Source of the DNA: Diphasiastrum complanatum
Taxonomy: Eukaryota; Streptophyta; Lycopodiopsida; Lycopodiales; Lycopodiaceae
Reading direction: 5' to 3'
Length of the DNA stretch: 64,000 nt
Assembly: GCA_029204225.1 (NCBI GenBank)
Contig: CM055103.1
Location: 2,311,720-2,375,719 of the forward strand
The notes under the pieces were generated by a model, which was not told where the DNA came from, made no database searches, and saw only the letters and a list, made by a program, of their open reading frames with translations. The first letter of the stretch is position 1. Every line of letters begins with the position of its first letter. Shown here one piece after another: positions 53,930 to 64,000 of the stretch. The position numbers and the translations under genes are program-made.

Positions 53930-53968
53930 CCCCCCCCCCCCCCGGTTCGTTCTCTCTCTCTCTCTCTC
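53930..53968. repeat. C14 tract followed by (TC)n
   Basis: Fourteen C (53930-53943), GGTTCGT, then about nine TC units to 53968. The pyrimidine run lies 40 bp upstream of a TATATAATA sequence and may belong to the promoter of the SURP gene. Confidence 0.9.
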
Positions 53969-54007
53969 GCTTCTCTGTATAGTCATTTACGATCCAATCC
54001 CATTTCA

Positions 54008-54440
54008 TATATAATAGGCTTCGGATCTTGCTTTTAGGGTTTCAATCTGCGGATGGCGTTCTTGTCTAAGATAAACCCAGCGCTCGGCGATGCAGCAATC
54101 ACTGAAGCTGTTACTGTGCACATCTGTCGGAATTCTTGGCCCAATGGAAGCAGTGTCGTGGCGATGGTGGACTAGGCCCCAGGGTCTGGGGCCTCTGAGA
54201 TGGGAGCACAGAGTTTCTGTTCAACAATGATAGGGTGGAGTTTTTTCAAGCCGAACTAGTAGTATGAACATGAAACAGCTTTATTCAAAGTGTTTATGCA
54301 GGTCTTGAAAGCAAAGGTGTGTGGAAAGTAAAACCCTAGCCCTTACAAACCCTAGCAAGGGCAATTTCCTTCGTCATAGCTCCATAATGCGCTTCTGCCA
54401 TCAGCTGAGCCAGAGGCATAAGTAACAGCGAATTATCCAG
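54008..54440 (+). promoter_or_regulatory. Promoter and 5' leader of the SURP gene, with an upstream ORF
   Basis: TATATAATA at 54008-54016 and a telo-box-like TTAGGGTTT at 54034-54042 are typical of plant housekeeping promoters. An upstream reading frame, ATG at 54053 to TAG at 54173-54175 (40 codons, begins MAFLSKINPALGDA), precedes the main start by 265 bp. If transcribed in one exon it could reduce translation of the main frame. Transcription start and splicing here are inferred. Confidence 0.4.
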
Positions 54441-55190
54441 ATGTTTAGGCCGATGCGAGAGCAAGTGCCGCCTCCACCACCACCTCAAATGCGGCCTGGA
54501 TTACTCTATCCAGGAGGTCCTCCTCTGAACCCTGCGCCTATGATGAACACAGGGCAAGGAATGATGAGCCCTGCACAAGGAATGCGGAATATCGTTCCAC
54601 TGGTTCCACCGCCAGCTCCGCCGTGTCCAACAGGCCTGCCACCGCTCTCACAGCCATTCATTTCCCCCGGGAGAGCTGTTCTTTTGCCTTCTTTTCGAGG
54701 TGCATTGCCAGGTTTCCCTCCACTGCCGATGCAGCCTCCGCCATCCAGTCCACCTCCTCTTCCCCCCAGCCCTCCTGCCGAAGTGCCACCGCCACCACCT
54801 CTCCTTCCTGAGGACGAGAATAGTTCTGCAAGCTTTGCGGCACCACCAAGGATGCCACAAGATCCTGAAGTGGTGAAGAACATTGAAGTGCTAGCAGAGT
54901 TTGTGGTAAGGAATGGACCACAATTTGAACAGATGACAAGATCCAAGCAAGGTGCAGATCCCAAATTTGCTTTTCTGTTTGGAGGGGAGCCAGGTACTGA
55001 GGCTGCGTTTGGCTTCCATTTCTATGAGTGGAAGAAGAGGTACATATTCCGAAGGCGAGAAAGGGAGAGCAGTGGATGCGCATCAGCTGAACAAATGAAG
55101 GCTAATGTGGGAGCACACGAGTCAAAGCTGCGAGAGAACAAGCCTGTTTCACCCGCAGGGTCGGACATGAATATGGAAGGTTTACCCTAA
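54441..55190 (+). CDS. Proline-rich SURP (SWAP) domain protein, 249 aa
   Basis: Intronless frame from the ATG at 54441. Residues 1-125 are Pro-, Gly- and Met-rich with polyproline runs near 10-15 and 99-120. Residues 141-201 match a SURP module: DPEVVKNIEVLAEFVVRNGP, then FEQMTRSKQ and FAFLFGGEPGTEAAFGFHFYEW. SURP modules occur in SWAP-type splicing regulators and bind splicing factors such as SF1, so a nuclear role in pre-mRNA splicing is likely. The C-terminus (202-249) is basic then low complexity, with no G-patch or RRM. Larger plant SURP proteins carry further domains, so this may be a short paralogue, a retrocopy or only the first exon; the frame is intact. Confidence 0.8.
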   Translation: MFRPMREQVPPPPPPQMRPGLLYPGGPPLNPAPMMNTGQGMMSPAQGMRNIVPLVPPPAPPCPTGLPPLSQPFISPGRAVLLPSFRGALPGFPPLPMQPPPSSPPPLPPSPPAEVPPPPPLLPEDENSSASFAAPPRMPQDPEVVKNIEVLAEFVVRNGPQFEQMTRSKQGADPKFAFLFGGEPGTEAAFGFHFYEWKKRYIFRRRERESSGCASAEQMKANVGAHESKLRENKPVSPAGSDMNMEGLP

Positions 55191-56099
55191 ACCATGTGTT
55201 TTGGAAAGGTTACATGTTGAATTGTTTTGATCCACTAGAGCTATTTTTCCATCCTAGGTTTTTGTCAGCATATCAAGTACTAGCTGGTCTCAAAAGTTGC
55301 GACCATAGTCACAACAACTCGCAATTTGAATCGATTTGAACAGCTTCAAATTCAAATTTTCAAAATGACTTCCCCCCGCCCAAATTGATTTGATTCAAGT
55401 CAGTGTGTGACTATGGTTTCGACTGTACTTCCCTACGGCCAAACTAGCTTGTTTTAGCTCAAAATTTGAAATTAAAGGCATTGTTGTAGACCTGTAAACA
55501 GGTTTTAAAGAGCTGTAGTTTGCCAAGTTCGTACAGCTCCCTTCCATGGACTGTATACATTCTCCCATATGTAGGATTCGATACTGTATGTTGGTTGCTC
55601 ATTTCTTTTTAAATTGTGCTGATATTTTTTATGGTGCCATGAGCTTTTATATGGTTGTTATTTTTATTATTATGTCACCAATATTTTGCATAAACTCTCC
55701 ATGTTTTACTATTTTATGCATTGCTAACACTTCAATATCAAATCTTTGAAATCAAATATGCTACCAATAGACACGTCTCCTGCCAAGATGTCTTTTACAA
55801 GACATTCTATCTTATGTTTGTTCACTTTTTTCAAAAAAGTTATATCATAGCAAGGATATGCGGCATAATCATAATAAGCTTTCAATATACGAGAATTGTG
55901 ATTTTATTTTTCTGGGCTGGACATTGCTCTACATTACTTATTATGTTGTTGCACATTTCCATTATGTAGCGCGCGGGATGTGACCCTGCTTTTGAGATAC
56001 ATTCATAATTGGTCTTTGTTTGCTTTTTAGTTTAATTTTATGGGATACCCAAGAAACCTAGTTTTTTCTGAATTAATGAAAACTAAGCGAAGGTAAGCC
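55191..56099. other. 3' flank of the SURP gene, no gene recognised
   Basis: AT-rich, no splice-linked coding continuation of the SURP frame was found. Short open frames (55546-55749, 55721-55969) are hydrophobic but look random. Confidence 0.35.
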
Positions 56100-56786
56100 G
56101 CCTTCTAAGTTCCTGGGACTGAGTATGGGAAATCCTTGTCGGAGTGCGAGTGATCAACTATTTGGATGCACGGTTGTTATGTACCATAACGGTAGGACCT
56201 TAAGTGACGACCTCGCAAGGGGTAGGACGTAGGTTTGGAATTATCGACATGTCTGGGTGCCACGCGTCAACATCCTAGGTGGTCACGTGTCGCCCGCAGG
56301 ACCGTGCTTGATGGGACCTGTTAGAGTCCAGTTACGACTCTATCATGACCTTGGCACGGCCGGTCACCTAAGGGCCTGAGGCCAAGTATTGGCAAGGGCC
56401 AACGACCGAGGAGGACATCAGTCCCAAGTGCGTCACGAGCAGTGACCCGGTGTGGCCGCCTGACAAGTTGTCAGAGATGCGGTGTGTCTTGACCGTCAGG
56501 ACCATAGCCGTCAGTGACGAGATGCTAGCCGGCAAGTAGTCGGGGTGACCAAGAGGGTCACAGGTCTTTGGCGAGGCATGGGGGTGGTACCCTATGAGTC
56601 ACTCAGTATTCATAGGTCACAGGGGCTAGGCATGCCAAGTGGACTGATCACCCACATGTGGATGCCATGTGCCAGGTGACGGGAATAGCAGGTAGAAGAC
56701 TCAAGGAGGGGGTGCCTGTGGTTGGGAGGTTCATTCTACACACCGGCTTCTAGGATTCACGAGCTTGGAGAGATTGGCTTGTGACA
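56100..56786 (+). repeat. GC-rich LTR of a Gypsy element
   Basis: Composition jumps to GC-rich with recurring GTCAxGAC, GTGACCxxG and GGTCAC words, then ends CTTGTGACA before TTGCTATCAGAGCC, a variant of the initiator-Met primer-binding site (TGGTATCAGAGC). A Gypsy gag follows. The left boundary is not fixed. No downstream LTR is seen. Confidence 0.6.
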
Positions 56787-57180
56787 ATTGCTATCAGAGC
56801 CTTGTTCAAGAGAGAGAAACGCTTGTTCTAGAGAGAGAAACGTCCGTTCTAGAGACAGAAAGTGAGAAAAAACTTGGTTTTTTCACCATAACTTGGTCTA
56901 TAGTGCTCAGATTTGAGGGAGATCTGTCTCAGATCATTTCTAGTGGGTAGTCGCTGTAGATCAGCAGGGATTCACGCTGCAAATTCTGAGATTTCAGAAA
57001 ATTTTAAAGTTTTGGAGGGCCAGCGCATTTTTCCTAAAGGTTTTTCGCTTATAACTCTCCGGAACCTTATCAGATCCTGATCAGATTTTGGGAGCATGTT
57101 TCTAGTATCCATAGCAATCCTTTAAAGCCATTATACGCTGGTTTTGGAGCAGATTTGCCTCAGTTTCTCTAAAAAGTCAA

Positions 57181-58400
57181 TTTCCAAGCAGAAAACAGGT
57201 GGTGGCGCAAGTTGTTGAAGTCTAACCAGGCTCCATCCACCTGGCTTGAGTTTAAGCGAGCTTTTAGAGCTCAGTTTATTTCTCCACATGAGCATGTGCG
57301 TGCGACGGATGCTTGGCTTTTGCATCGTCAGAGGCAGTACATGGTGCAGGAATATGCTGACAGGTATCGTGAGATACTTATCAAGATTCCGGAAGAGATT
57401 CCCGAGTGGCTGGTAGTCCACAAGTTCCTATTTGGCCTTCGTGAAGAGTTGAGGCCTTCGGTGCTTAATGAAAGGTGCAAGACCTTAGAAGAGGCAGTTG
57501 CTACAGCTCTCAACTTTGAAGGTAATGTGCGCACCAAGGCTGAATCTGGAGCGCCAAGCTGGCCCCAGAAGAAGGGTTCGCGAAAGTTTGGCCAAGCTGG
57601 TCAGAAAGGCTTTTCGCAGAAGGATCCTATCCCAATGCAGCAGACTTTGAAGCGCAAAGCGGGATCTCCTATGGCTCGTCGTGCTTACGACAAGTCTCTC
57701 CTCAGTCCTGAGCAAAAGACAGGCCAAGAAAGACGGATTATGTTTTTTTTGTCTTGGCAAGCATCTTTTCAAAGATTGTCCTCGACGTACGGGCAAGAAG
57801 CTCCATACTATGCAACGTCAAGATGAGGGCAAGGATGAGGAAATTCTGGATGACTTGTTGGTAAGTGATGATGAGGACACTCGTCGTGTCATGACTATTT
57901 CGGTGCGGAAGCTTGTTCCAGAGGCACCAGTTTGTTTCTTGTCCACCAAAGCGTGGGAAGCTTATCAGTTTCCAGATAGTGAACTGATACGCATGAGGGG
58001 AAAACTGGAAGGTCATGACGTGCTCATCTTATTTGACACCGGTTCCTCGCATAATATCATCAATTCTCGTGTGGTGAAGAAATTTCACTTGGCTACTGTT
58101 CCATCTGATTACCGGTATACTGTTGAGATGCCAGATGGTAAGGGAACAGAGGTTTGGGATGAAAGAATCTCTCAGGCGTCTTTGTCTATTCAGACGTATA
58201 CCGAGAAGTTAGATTTTGAAATCACTAAACTAGCTAAGTTTGATATTGTACTTGGTAAGCGGTGGCATGCAAGTAAGCAGCCCGCTATAGATTTCAAGTC
58301 ACATGTGTATAAGTTCGGGCATGCGGGTATGTCTCATGTCTTAAAGGGGGAGAGACCATCTGTTGAGGGTCCTCTTGTTACCTATATGCAATTAAAGAGA
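57181..58400 (+). mobile_element. Gypsy gag and aspartic protease
   Basis: Gag (57212-57720) has the Retrotrans_gag blocks TWLEFKRAFRAQF, EYADRYREI and FLFGLREELRPSV. After a frameshift near 57720 the zinc knuckle CFFCLGKHLFKDC (CX2CX3HX4C) is followed by the retroviral-type protease with FDTGSSHNIINSRVVKKF (Asp codon at 58035) and FDIVLGKRWHA. The frame is lost at about 58400 before reverse transcriptase. Gag packages element RNA; the protease cuts the polyprotein. The active-site DTG is intact, but the element is truncated. Confidence 0.88.
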
Positions 58401-58716
58401 ATGGAGATTCAGTATTTGTGGTTGTGTTATGTGAATATAATCTTCCACAATATCGATTCCTCCTACCATGATATCATCGAGATCTCACATCACAATTTTC
58501 TTTAGCTGTCTCAATTGAGGGTATATATACACCTTATGTAGCACATGGTCTACGCACCATTTTGTACTATTTAGAGATGTTATTCTCTTTGTAGATTAGA
58601 TTTAGACATTATCTACTTTTGTTTTTATTGTTTTTTGGAGACATTTTTCATGGGCTCCTTATCACTACACACTTGAGACGTATTATTTGTCTTTTATGCC
58701 TATTGGCACTAAAAGA

Positions 58717-58800
<84 letters not shown>

Positions 58801-58850
58801 GGTGTTGCTTGTCTCACCAAGGATGTTTTCAGTTCTCATTTTAAACTGGT
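58401..58850. other. Junction region with (TC)n microsatellite
   Basis: Between the Gypsy fragment and the LINE fragment; (TC)n at 58721-58797, about 38 uninterrupted units. A short tract of T-rich sequence precedes it. No gene. Confidence 0.85.
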
Positions 58851-59880
58851 CAAAAGTTATCCATTTGCACGCTTTATTTGGTTTCAGTTCTCTGGTCACT
58901 GTTTGGGGCTTTCTCAGGACCTCTTTCTTGCAGTTTGTTACTTTGCACCACAGACATCATCTTTTGCAGATTTTGGTGGTGACCCTTTCCAGGCTCTTTC
59001 AGATGATATATTCAGCTTTGCAAAGCGAGGCCTTATTCTTTTAGCAGGGGATTTTAATGCTCGTACGAGCATCAGGCAAGTTGAGTTTTATGCAGAGAGT
59101 GATTTTCTACAGGTTCGCACATTAGATATGGGCTTTGATAGGACCTCACAGGATGTAGATACTCCAGCTACCCACTTTGGAGAGCGGCTGATTGGTTTAG
59201 CAGAGGCCCATTCCTTAATTATTTTGAATGGCCTTCCTTACTGGCCTTCGTCATATCATTTTACTTGTCACCCACATGGAGGAGGACATAGTGTTGTTGA
59301 CTACTTCATTGGGTCACCGGCTTTGATCCCGTGGATTTCCGCAAAGCCTTTGATTCTGTTCCGAGACACCTTTTACTCCAGCGCTTAGCATCGCTTGGCT
59401 TTTCTCAGGAGATCATTGCTGCTATCATCACATTGTATGAGATGTTGGCCCGTTTTCGAGATGGTGATGGATGGTCCTCTTACATTCATAGTACAATGGG
59501 AGTTAAGCAGGGGATGTCCTTTGTCCCCTACTCTCTTTGCTCTATATATTGATGATCTTGAGCGGATTATTAGGGAGGAGGGTGGAGATGGCTGTCCATT
59601 AGCAGATATGATTATCCCTATTCTACTGTATGCGGATGACATGGTACTTCTATCGAGATCCGCATCTGGGCTTCAGCAGCACCTTGATGCTTTATATACT
59701 TTCTGCCAGACATGGGGTTTGATGGTGAACATTGGTAAGACTAAGGTCATGGTGTTCAACACCAATCGACAGCATATGAGAGACACAATGTTCTATTATG
59801 ATGGGCTTCCACTGGAGATAGTAGCCTCTTATACTTACTTAGGTGTCCTTTTTACTGGTCTATCAAATCCAACTTGCTAC
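58850..59880 (+). mobile_element. LINE fragment: endonuclease fused to reverse transcriptase by deletion
   Basis: Endonuclease 58903-59327: AVCYFAP, LLAGDFNART with a catalytic Asp, and SVVDYFIGSPALIP. It breaks off before the final SDH motif and passes straight into reverse transcriptase at about 59330 (DFRKAFDSVPRHLLLQRLA). That continues after a frameshift near 59525 with MGVKQGCPLSPTLFALYIDDL, catalytic YADDMVLL near 59628-59650, and LMVNIGKTKVMVFN. RT stops at about 59870 (YTYLGVLFTGLS). ORF1 and the RT start are missing. Non-LTR retrotransposon, dead. Confidence 0.88.
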
Positions 59881-60225
59881 CCAAAATTTGACTAGTTTCC
59901 AAAAAACTGCTAATTTTGGCTTTGATTTGGATTAACCCTATCAATTTCAACAAAACCTCTTGTACTTGGCTCTGATACAGGCTTGGATCCAATATGGAGA
60001 ACAAAGAGAGATAATGCCACTTTACATTCATCTGCTAGTTGTAGAGATATTCATGAAAAAGAGCCAAATTGAAAGATTCACGAATTTCAATAAATGACGA
60101 TAATTTGTTATGTGTATCGTAGGTTGCCCGTCACCAGAAGATAGGGAGTTGGGCTTCTGGTTCTGGGAGCAGCCCAGGTCCCCAATCACATCACATATGG
60201 ATTTGGGTGTGGAGATATAGAGGTA
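59881..60225. other. Spacer between two LINE pieces
   Basis: No gene recognised. A GCTCTGATACA sequence near 59960 resembles a primer-binding site with one mismatch but has no LTR or gag beside it. Confidence 0.3.
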
Positions 60226-60229
60226 TCCA

Positions 60230-61040
60230 TTCATCAGCCACAACGGCTAAAAATGCAAAGTTCATTACACGGTGTGATATTTTGCTATTTATGGAGACAC
60301 ATGAGAGTCAGGCCAGATTATCCAAGATTCAAATGGGACTCAATTTACAGATCAAAGATGAGATCGGTTGGCGGTCATGAGTCAATAGGAGGAATAACAT
60401 GTCTATATGGAAATTCCCTATAGCCAATCCCCGAGGTGGTTAGACATGATGAGTAGTTACACTACCTTTGGATATGTTTACATGACATTGGCATTGACAA
60501 GGACAATTATGTGGCAGCTTCTTACTCTCCCCCAAGGCCTCATTTGTGGATAGCACAAGTTCCCCATATGCTGGCTTATCATCTGACATCATTCACTATG
60601 TAGAGAAAGGATATGTTCTCCTCACAGGAGACTTTATTGTCCGGACAGCTTCCAGATAAATTGATTCTCATATGGCAGATTCAGACCCTTTTCGGATGTG
60701 TGCACTTGATAGTGATGATGTGAGTATTACCAGAATATTTGCAGATGATCATGGATTAATCACCTTGTATGGCGAGTATTTTCTTCAGTTTTTTGTCAAC
60801 TCATGAGCTGGCCATCTTCAATGGTTTAGCGTGTTGGCCACTTTTAAGTGATTGTAAATGTCATCCACAGAGTGGCAGCCATAGCCTTGTGGATTACCTG
60901 ATGGGGTCACCTTCTTTCATCCTAGTCATCTTAGACTTCACTATTTCCCCCACCACCTTATCTAACCACTCCTTTCTCTCTTTTCACCTCGGCATGGTAT
61001 CCCGCCTACCCACCCACCCTACTCTCACTTTGCTAATGTA
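60230..61040 (+). mobile_element. Second LINE endonuclease fragment
   Basis: Readable in shifting frames: RCDILLFMETHESQARLSK (from about 60270), AASYSPPRPHL (near 60510), VLLTGDFIVRTASR (near 60622), and from 60790 ELAIFNGLACW, CHPQSGSHSLVDYLMGSP, ending LSNHSFLSFHL. The last block is the SDHxPL endonuclease motif with Asp changed to Asn. It covers the endonuclease end that the neighbouring LINE piece lacks. Dead copy. Confidence 0.8.
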
Positions 61041-61192
61041 GACTTCTCTATTGTCTCTGTCTCTATGTATATGTATGCCTAGGCCCTAGACAATAGTGTG
61101 CTTCTCGAAGATTTGTCATTTTGAACTTATTCGATAGTATATTCTTGGTGAGATGCAATAACTTTTTATTATTGCTATATAGCATTGTATGA

Positions 61193-61710
61193 TCAACACA
61201 CAAATATTGTTACAAAGGATTTATCAATCGATTTGTAATAAACATTAGAATCGACAATGCTTGGAGTAAAGCCATTATTCAAAAAGGAGGAATTTCTTCT
61301 TTGAAACCATGCCCTAGGTGATTGCTGAAGCTTGAGCTCTATGTAATTTGCACACATGGTCTTCTCTTTCTTGGACAACATAACCTTTTGGCTATAAACA
61401 TATAGATGTCCTCAACGACTCCATTCAAGAAAGTTGCTTGTACATCCATTTGATGTACTTCCAAGTCTTCAATTGTAGCATATGACAATAACATTCAAAT
61501 TGAAGCTAACTTTACCATAGGACTGAATGTCTCTTGATAATCCACATTTGGAATCTGACTGTATGCTAAAGCAAACTGTATGCTAAAGCAAACCAACCTT
61601 GCTTTCCATTTGTCTGTTGTTCCATCTACCTTATAATTGACTCTAGATATCCATTTGCAAGAAATAACATTTCTCTCTTCTGGGAGCTTGACAATTGACC
61701 ATGTTTAATT
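61193..61710 (-). mobile_element. Copia reverse transcriptase fragment
   Basis: Minus-strand blocks of Copia RT, interrupted by frameshifts: GCTSNFLEW and GHLYVYSQKVM near 61390-61440, ELKLQQSPRAWFQRRNSSFL and NNGFTPSIVDSNVYYK at 61330-61230. The catalytic YVDD block is not reached. A 17-bp tandem duplication (CTGTATGCTAAAGCAAA) sits at about 61557-61591. Confidence 0.78.
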
Positions 61711-62463
61711 CTTCATTAATGATTTATATTCCTTGTCCATAGGGATTTGTAGCTAGTAGAAAGTAACCATTGCCCAAAATTGAAAACTCAAGACCCAAGA
61801 AATGACCTAGATAGTAGAATCTAGATAGTACAATCTTGAAAGTTGATTAAAATACAAGACTCAAGTAATCAAATTTCCATTACCAAGCAAGGCTCAAGCC
61901 TACCCGATCATGCAACAGACTCGTGATGCAAGAGGACATATATATCCTCCTCCTCATTTGACCTAGGCGGTAAATCAAGAACCTTGGCAATGTCGATCTC
62001 GTCAAGGTTTACCTAAAGTTCAAACAATTCACATATTCACGACTAGTCATTCACTCATGTCACATGTGACACAAATTCACAAATTACAAATGGTTCATGA
62101 ATCATCAAAGTTCAAACTATGGGACCAGACATACCATATACCTCCACACCCTACTTGATCATCAGCGTGTTGTTAGGACTAAAAATACATCACAGACAAA
62201 GGCCAATCTCCATCCTCGGGGCAGAACCCCATTCTAGACTTTGGGAGAACCCGTAAATGTCATTGTCCTAATTCTCTTCTAGAGGTAGAAAGCGAAGTAC
62301 TCAGTCACTGCGTGTTCCACCTTGCAAACCAATATAGAAACGAATTATGTGTGAGGTACTCTGTATAACTCGAAAACCTTGACCAAGTGTGCTATGGGAT
62401 ACTTAGATCATTGCAAGTTTAGGAGCCTTATCCAATGGAGGCCTTTGAAGGATCCATCTTAGC
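61711..62463. other. Spacer, no gene recognised
   Basis: No motifs seen. Confidence 0.35.
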
Positions 62464-62763
62464 TCAACATTTCCTTCGAGCGGATGCGAAAAGTACTAGT
62501 CTATCCTTGAATGAATCTCTTCCATCTTTTCTACATCCATTCTTGAGAGATAGGTTGATCAATGAAAGTGCCTTTTGGGATTTCTTGTCGAATGCCCTCA
62601 TGTCTGCAAGAGTTGTATTGGGCCTCAACTCCACCCCTGTGACCACGTCCCAAAGCTCCTTTTCCATCAAGATGCTCTTCATCTTGAATCGCCATATGCT
62701 ATAATTGGACACCCCATCCAATTTGCTTGCCTCTCCAAGCACAGAATTATGCAAGCCAGTCAT
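62464..62763 (-). mobile_element. Copia gag N-terminal fragment
   Basis: Minus-strand frame with LDGVSNYSIWRFKMKSILM, ELWDVVTGVELRP and the KSQKALSLINLSL block of UBN2-type gag. Ends by running into unrelated sequence; no primer-binding site found upstream. Possibly the same element as the RT fragment at 61193-61710, with the middle deleted. Confidence 0.8.
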
Positions 62764-63000
62764 GACGTCAAGAATTCAAGTGATAAGTTTCAACACTGAG
62801 CACTCAAGTTCAAGTTCAAGCAGTTCAAGCTTAAGCCTCAAATACAAACTTTAAACGATTACCTGCATGGGTTCTTTGGCCTCCCTCATATTATCTAGAA
62901 GGTGCAGGTTTGAACGCAGAAACATTAGCCTTTCTAATTGCTTTATGAGAGCTTGTTTCTCTTCTTGGTGTGCGTGAGGGAGTAGATGCTCCAGTTCCTC

Positions 63001-63312
63001 TCACAAGCTAGTGGGTGCACAATGTAGTCCTGTGAGAGACTCGCAATGCAATGCGTTGTAGCCTAGGGGTCCATACTTGTCCCACGAAGACACTGGCCTC
63101 AAGTGGCCGACTCTATGTTGTGTCATGGCCCGCTGATATGTGAGGCAGTCTCTATAAAAAGTCATGAGCTCATCGTTGTAAGCTTGCTTCTCTACAAGAT
63201 CTGGTACCACCCTTTGGAGGTATTTAAACCATCCATCCTCAAGCTCATGGTCATGGAACAGCTCTGGACTAGATTTCTTTTTATAAAAGATGCAACACAT
63301 GGGCAACTGCAT
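63001..63312 (-). mobile_element. Possible hAT transposase C-terminal fragment
   Basis: A 103-residue minus-strand frame contains YLQRVVPD, ELMTFYRDCL..QRAMTQHR and PVSSWDKYGPLGYNALHCESL. The pattern (E..Y....F....A...R....P..WW..YG....L...A...LS) is that of the region before the hAT dimerisation domain. The second Trp reads Asp, and no downstream CER-W motif is visible. Moderately uncertain. Confidence 0.42.
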
Positions 63313-64000
63313 GTAAAGGCCTATGAAATGAGTTCCATCTGCTCTCCCGCTTGGCCTTTATCTCTTCAATCCTGCAAATCAAAAAATGAATGTCATCGAT
63401 TCAGATTGAGAGGGTTCCAACTTCAAACTTGACTCTTGAGTCTAGATTTGTAAAATGGAAATAAAAGTAATTAGAAGGGCCAAGAGGTTATAGTATATAC
63501 TTGGCAAAACTCAACTCAGTTTATTGATCAATTTGTTTACCCAACCTATCCATAAACTCGTAGAGAAAGCCCATGATGGACCCCTCTCTATCTGTGAGTC
63601 ATATAACAATGTGAAGTGGCTGCAGCCCAACAACAATTGACCTTGCCTCGTCCCAAAAGTCTGATGACAAAACGATGGTCTAGAATCTCCTAGATTGAGA
63701 CTCAGTCGATTTGCTCCCTTGTACCCATAGGTTAGAAACAACCATCTGTTTGAGGATGTGGTGTACCTTTAGGAGCCTATTAGATTTTCTACTGCTCCTG
63801 CTCACACCATGTTCCTATTCCAGTTGGTTCCCCTTGATGCTTTTTTTATTTCGCTGGTACTGGCTCCTTTTCTTCTTTGCCTACATTTCTGAGCTGGGGA
63901 GAGTTATGGATTAGTGGCCTACTGGGCTTATACCTGGCAGATATTGACATTGACTGCGGTATAGTTACTTAGTGATTATTTATATTGATGTTCTTAGCCA
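63313..64000. other. Spacer, no gene recognised
   Basis: Short open frames on both strands have no recognisable motif; the window ends here. Confidence 0.35.

Noticed and set aside
54506-55083. Long minus-strand frames opposite the SURP gene
   Set aside because: Gly-rich or Gln-rich translations are the antisense shadow of a proline-rich coding region; the plus strand holds the SURP domain.
59950-59970. Primer-binding site GCTCTGATACA
   Set aside because: One mismatch and no LTR ends or gag next to it.
1-64000. CRISPR array, operon or prophage
   Set aside because: Introns, PPR protein and plant retroelements show a nuclear plant genome; tandem repeats here lack CRISPR-type regular unique spacers.

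Overview
The window reads as nuclear DNA of a land plant. It has a long P-class pentatricopeptide repeat (PPR) gene, an eight-exon HUS1 checkpoint gene, a plant-like SURP-domain gene, GT-AG introns with T-rich acceptors, and a dense layer of Ty1/Copia, Ty3/Gypsy, LINE and SINE copies in all stages of decay. AT-richness, long repeat-filled spacers and the retroelement types would fit a repeat-rich genome such as that of a fern or another non-seed vascular plant, but nothing here fixes the species. No bacterial operon, CRISPR array, tRNA or rRNA gene was seen.

Layout. 0.7-2.0 kb: eroded Gypsy pol end. 3.2-5.4 kb: intact PPR gene. 5.6-7.3 kb: element with long inverted repeats. 8.3-9.5 kb: two Copia gag pieces joined in opposite orientations, the second with a primer-binding site and LTR. 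10.2-12.1 kb: hairpin-rich repeats, an LTR-like piece and a Copia RNase H fragment. 12.5-13.8 kb: four-exon Ulp1/C48 peptidase pseudogene. 14.8-16.2 kb: Copia gag-protease. 17.6-21.3 kb: complete HUS1 gene (minus strand) with repeats in its large intron and just upstream of its start. 24.0-27.7 kb: Gypsy element between LTRs that carry a GAGGACTCGG minisatellite. 27.9-35.4 kb: chimeric Gypsy repeat (copy A) interrupted by a near-intact 5.7-kb Copia element with 5-bp target duplications. 37.7-38.9 kb: Gypsy integrase. 40.0-40.3 kb: tRNA-derived SINE with target duplications. 42.6-46.6 kb: Copia remnants. 46.7-49.0 kb: second copy (B) of the chimeric Gypsy repeat, split by a solo LTR. 50-53.7 kb: LTR and leader debris. 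54.0-55.2 kb: SURP-domain gene. 56.1-58.4 kb: Gypsy LTR plus gag-protease. 58.9-61.0 kb: two LINE pieces. 61.2-63.3 kb: Copia RT and gag fragments and a possible hAT transposase end.

Three host genes look functional: the PPR gene (probably organellar RNA binding), HUS1 (9-1-1 DNA-damage clamp) and the SURP protein (probably pre-mRNA splicing). They share no evident pathway; they are islands in a nested retroelement landscape. The most unusual objects are the Copia element whose reverse transcriptase has been replaced in frame by about 1 kb of unrelated open reading frame, the head-to-head gag/pol-tail Gypsy chimera present twice, and the Ulp1 pseudogene with all three catalytic positions changed but its splice sites kept. 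All calls were made by eye; no database search was run.
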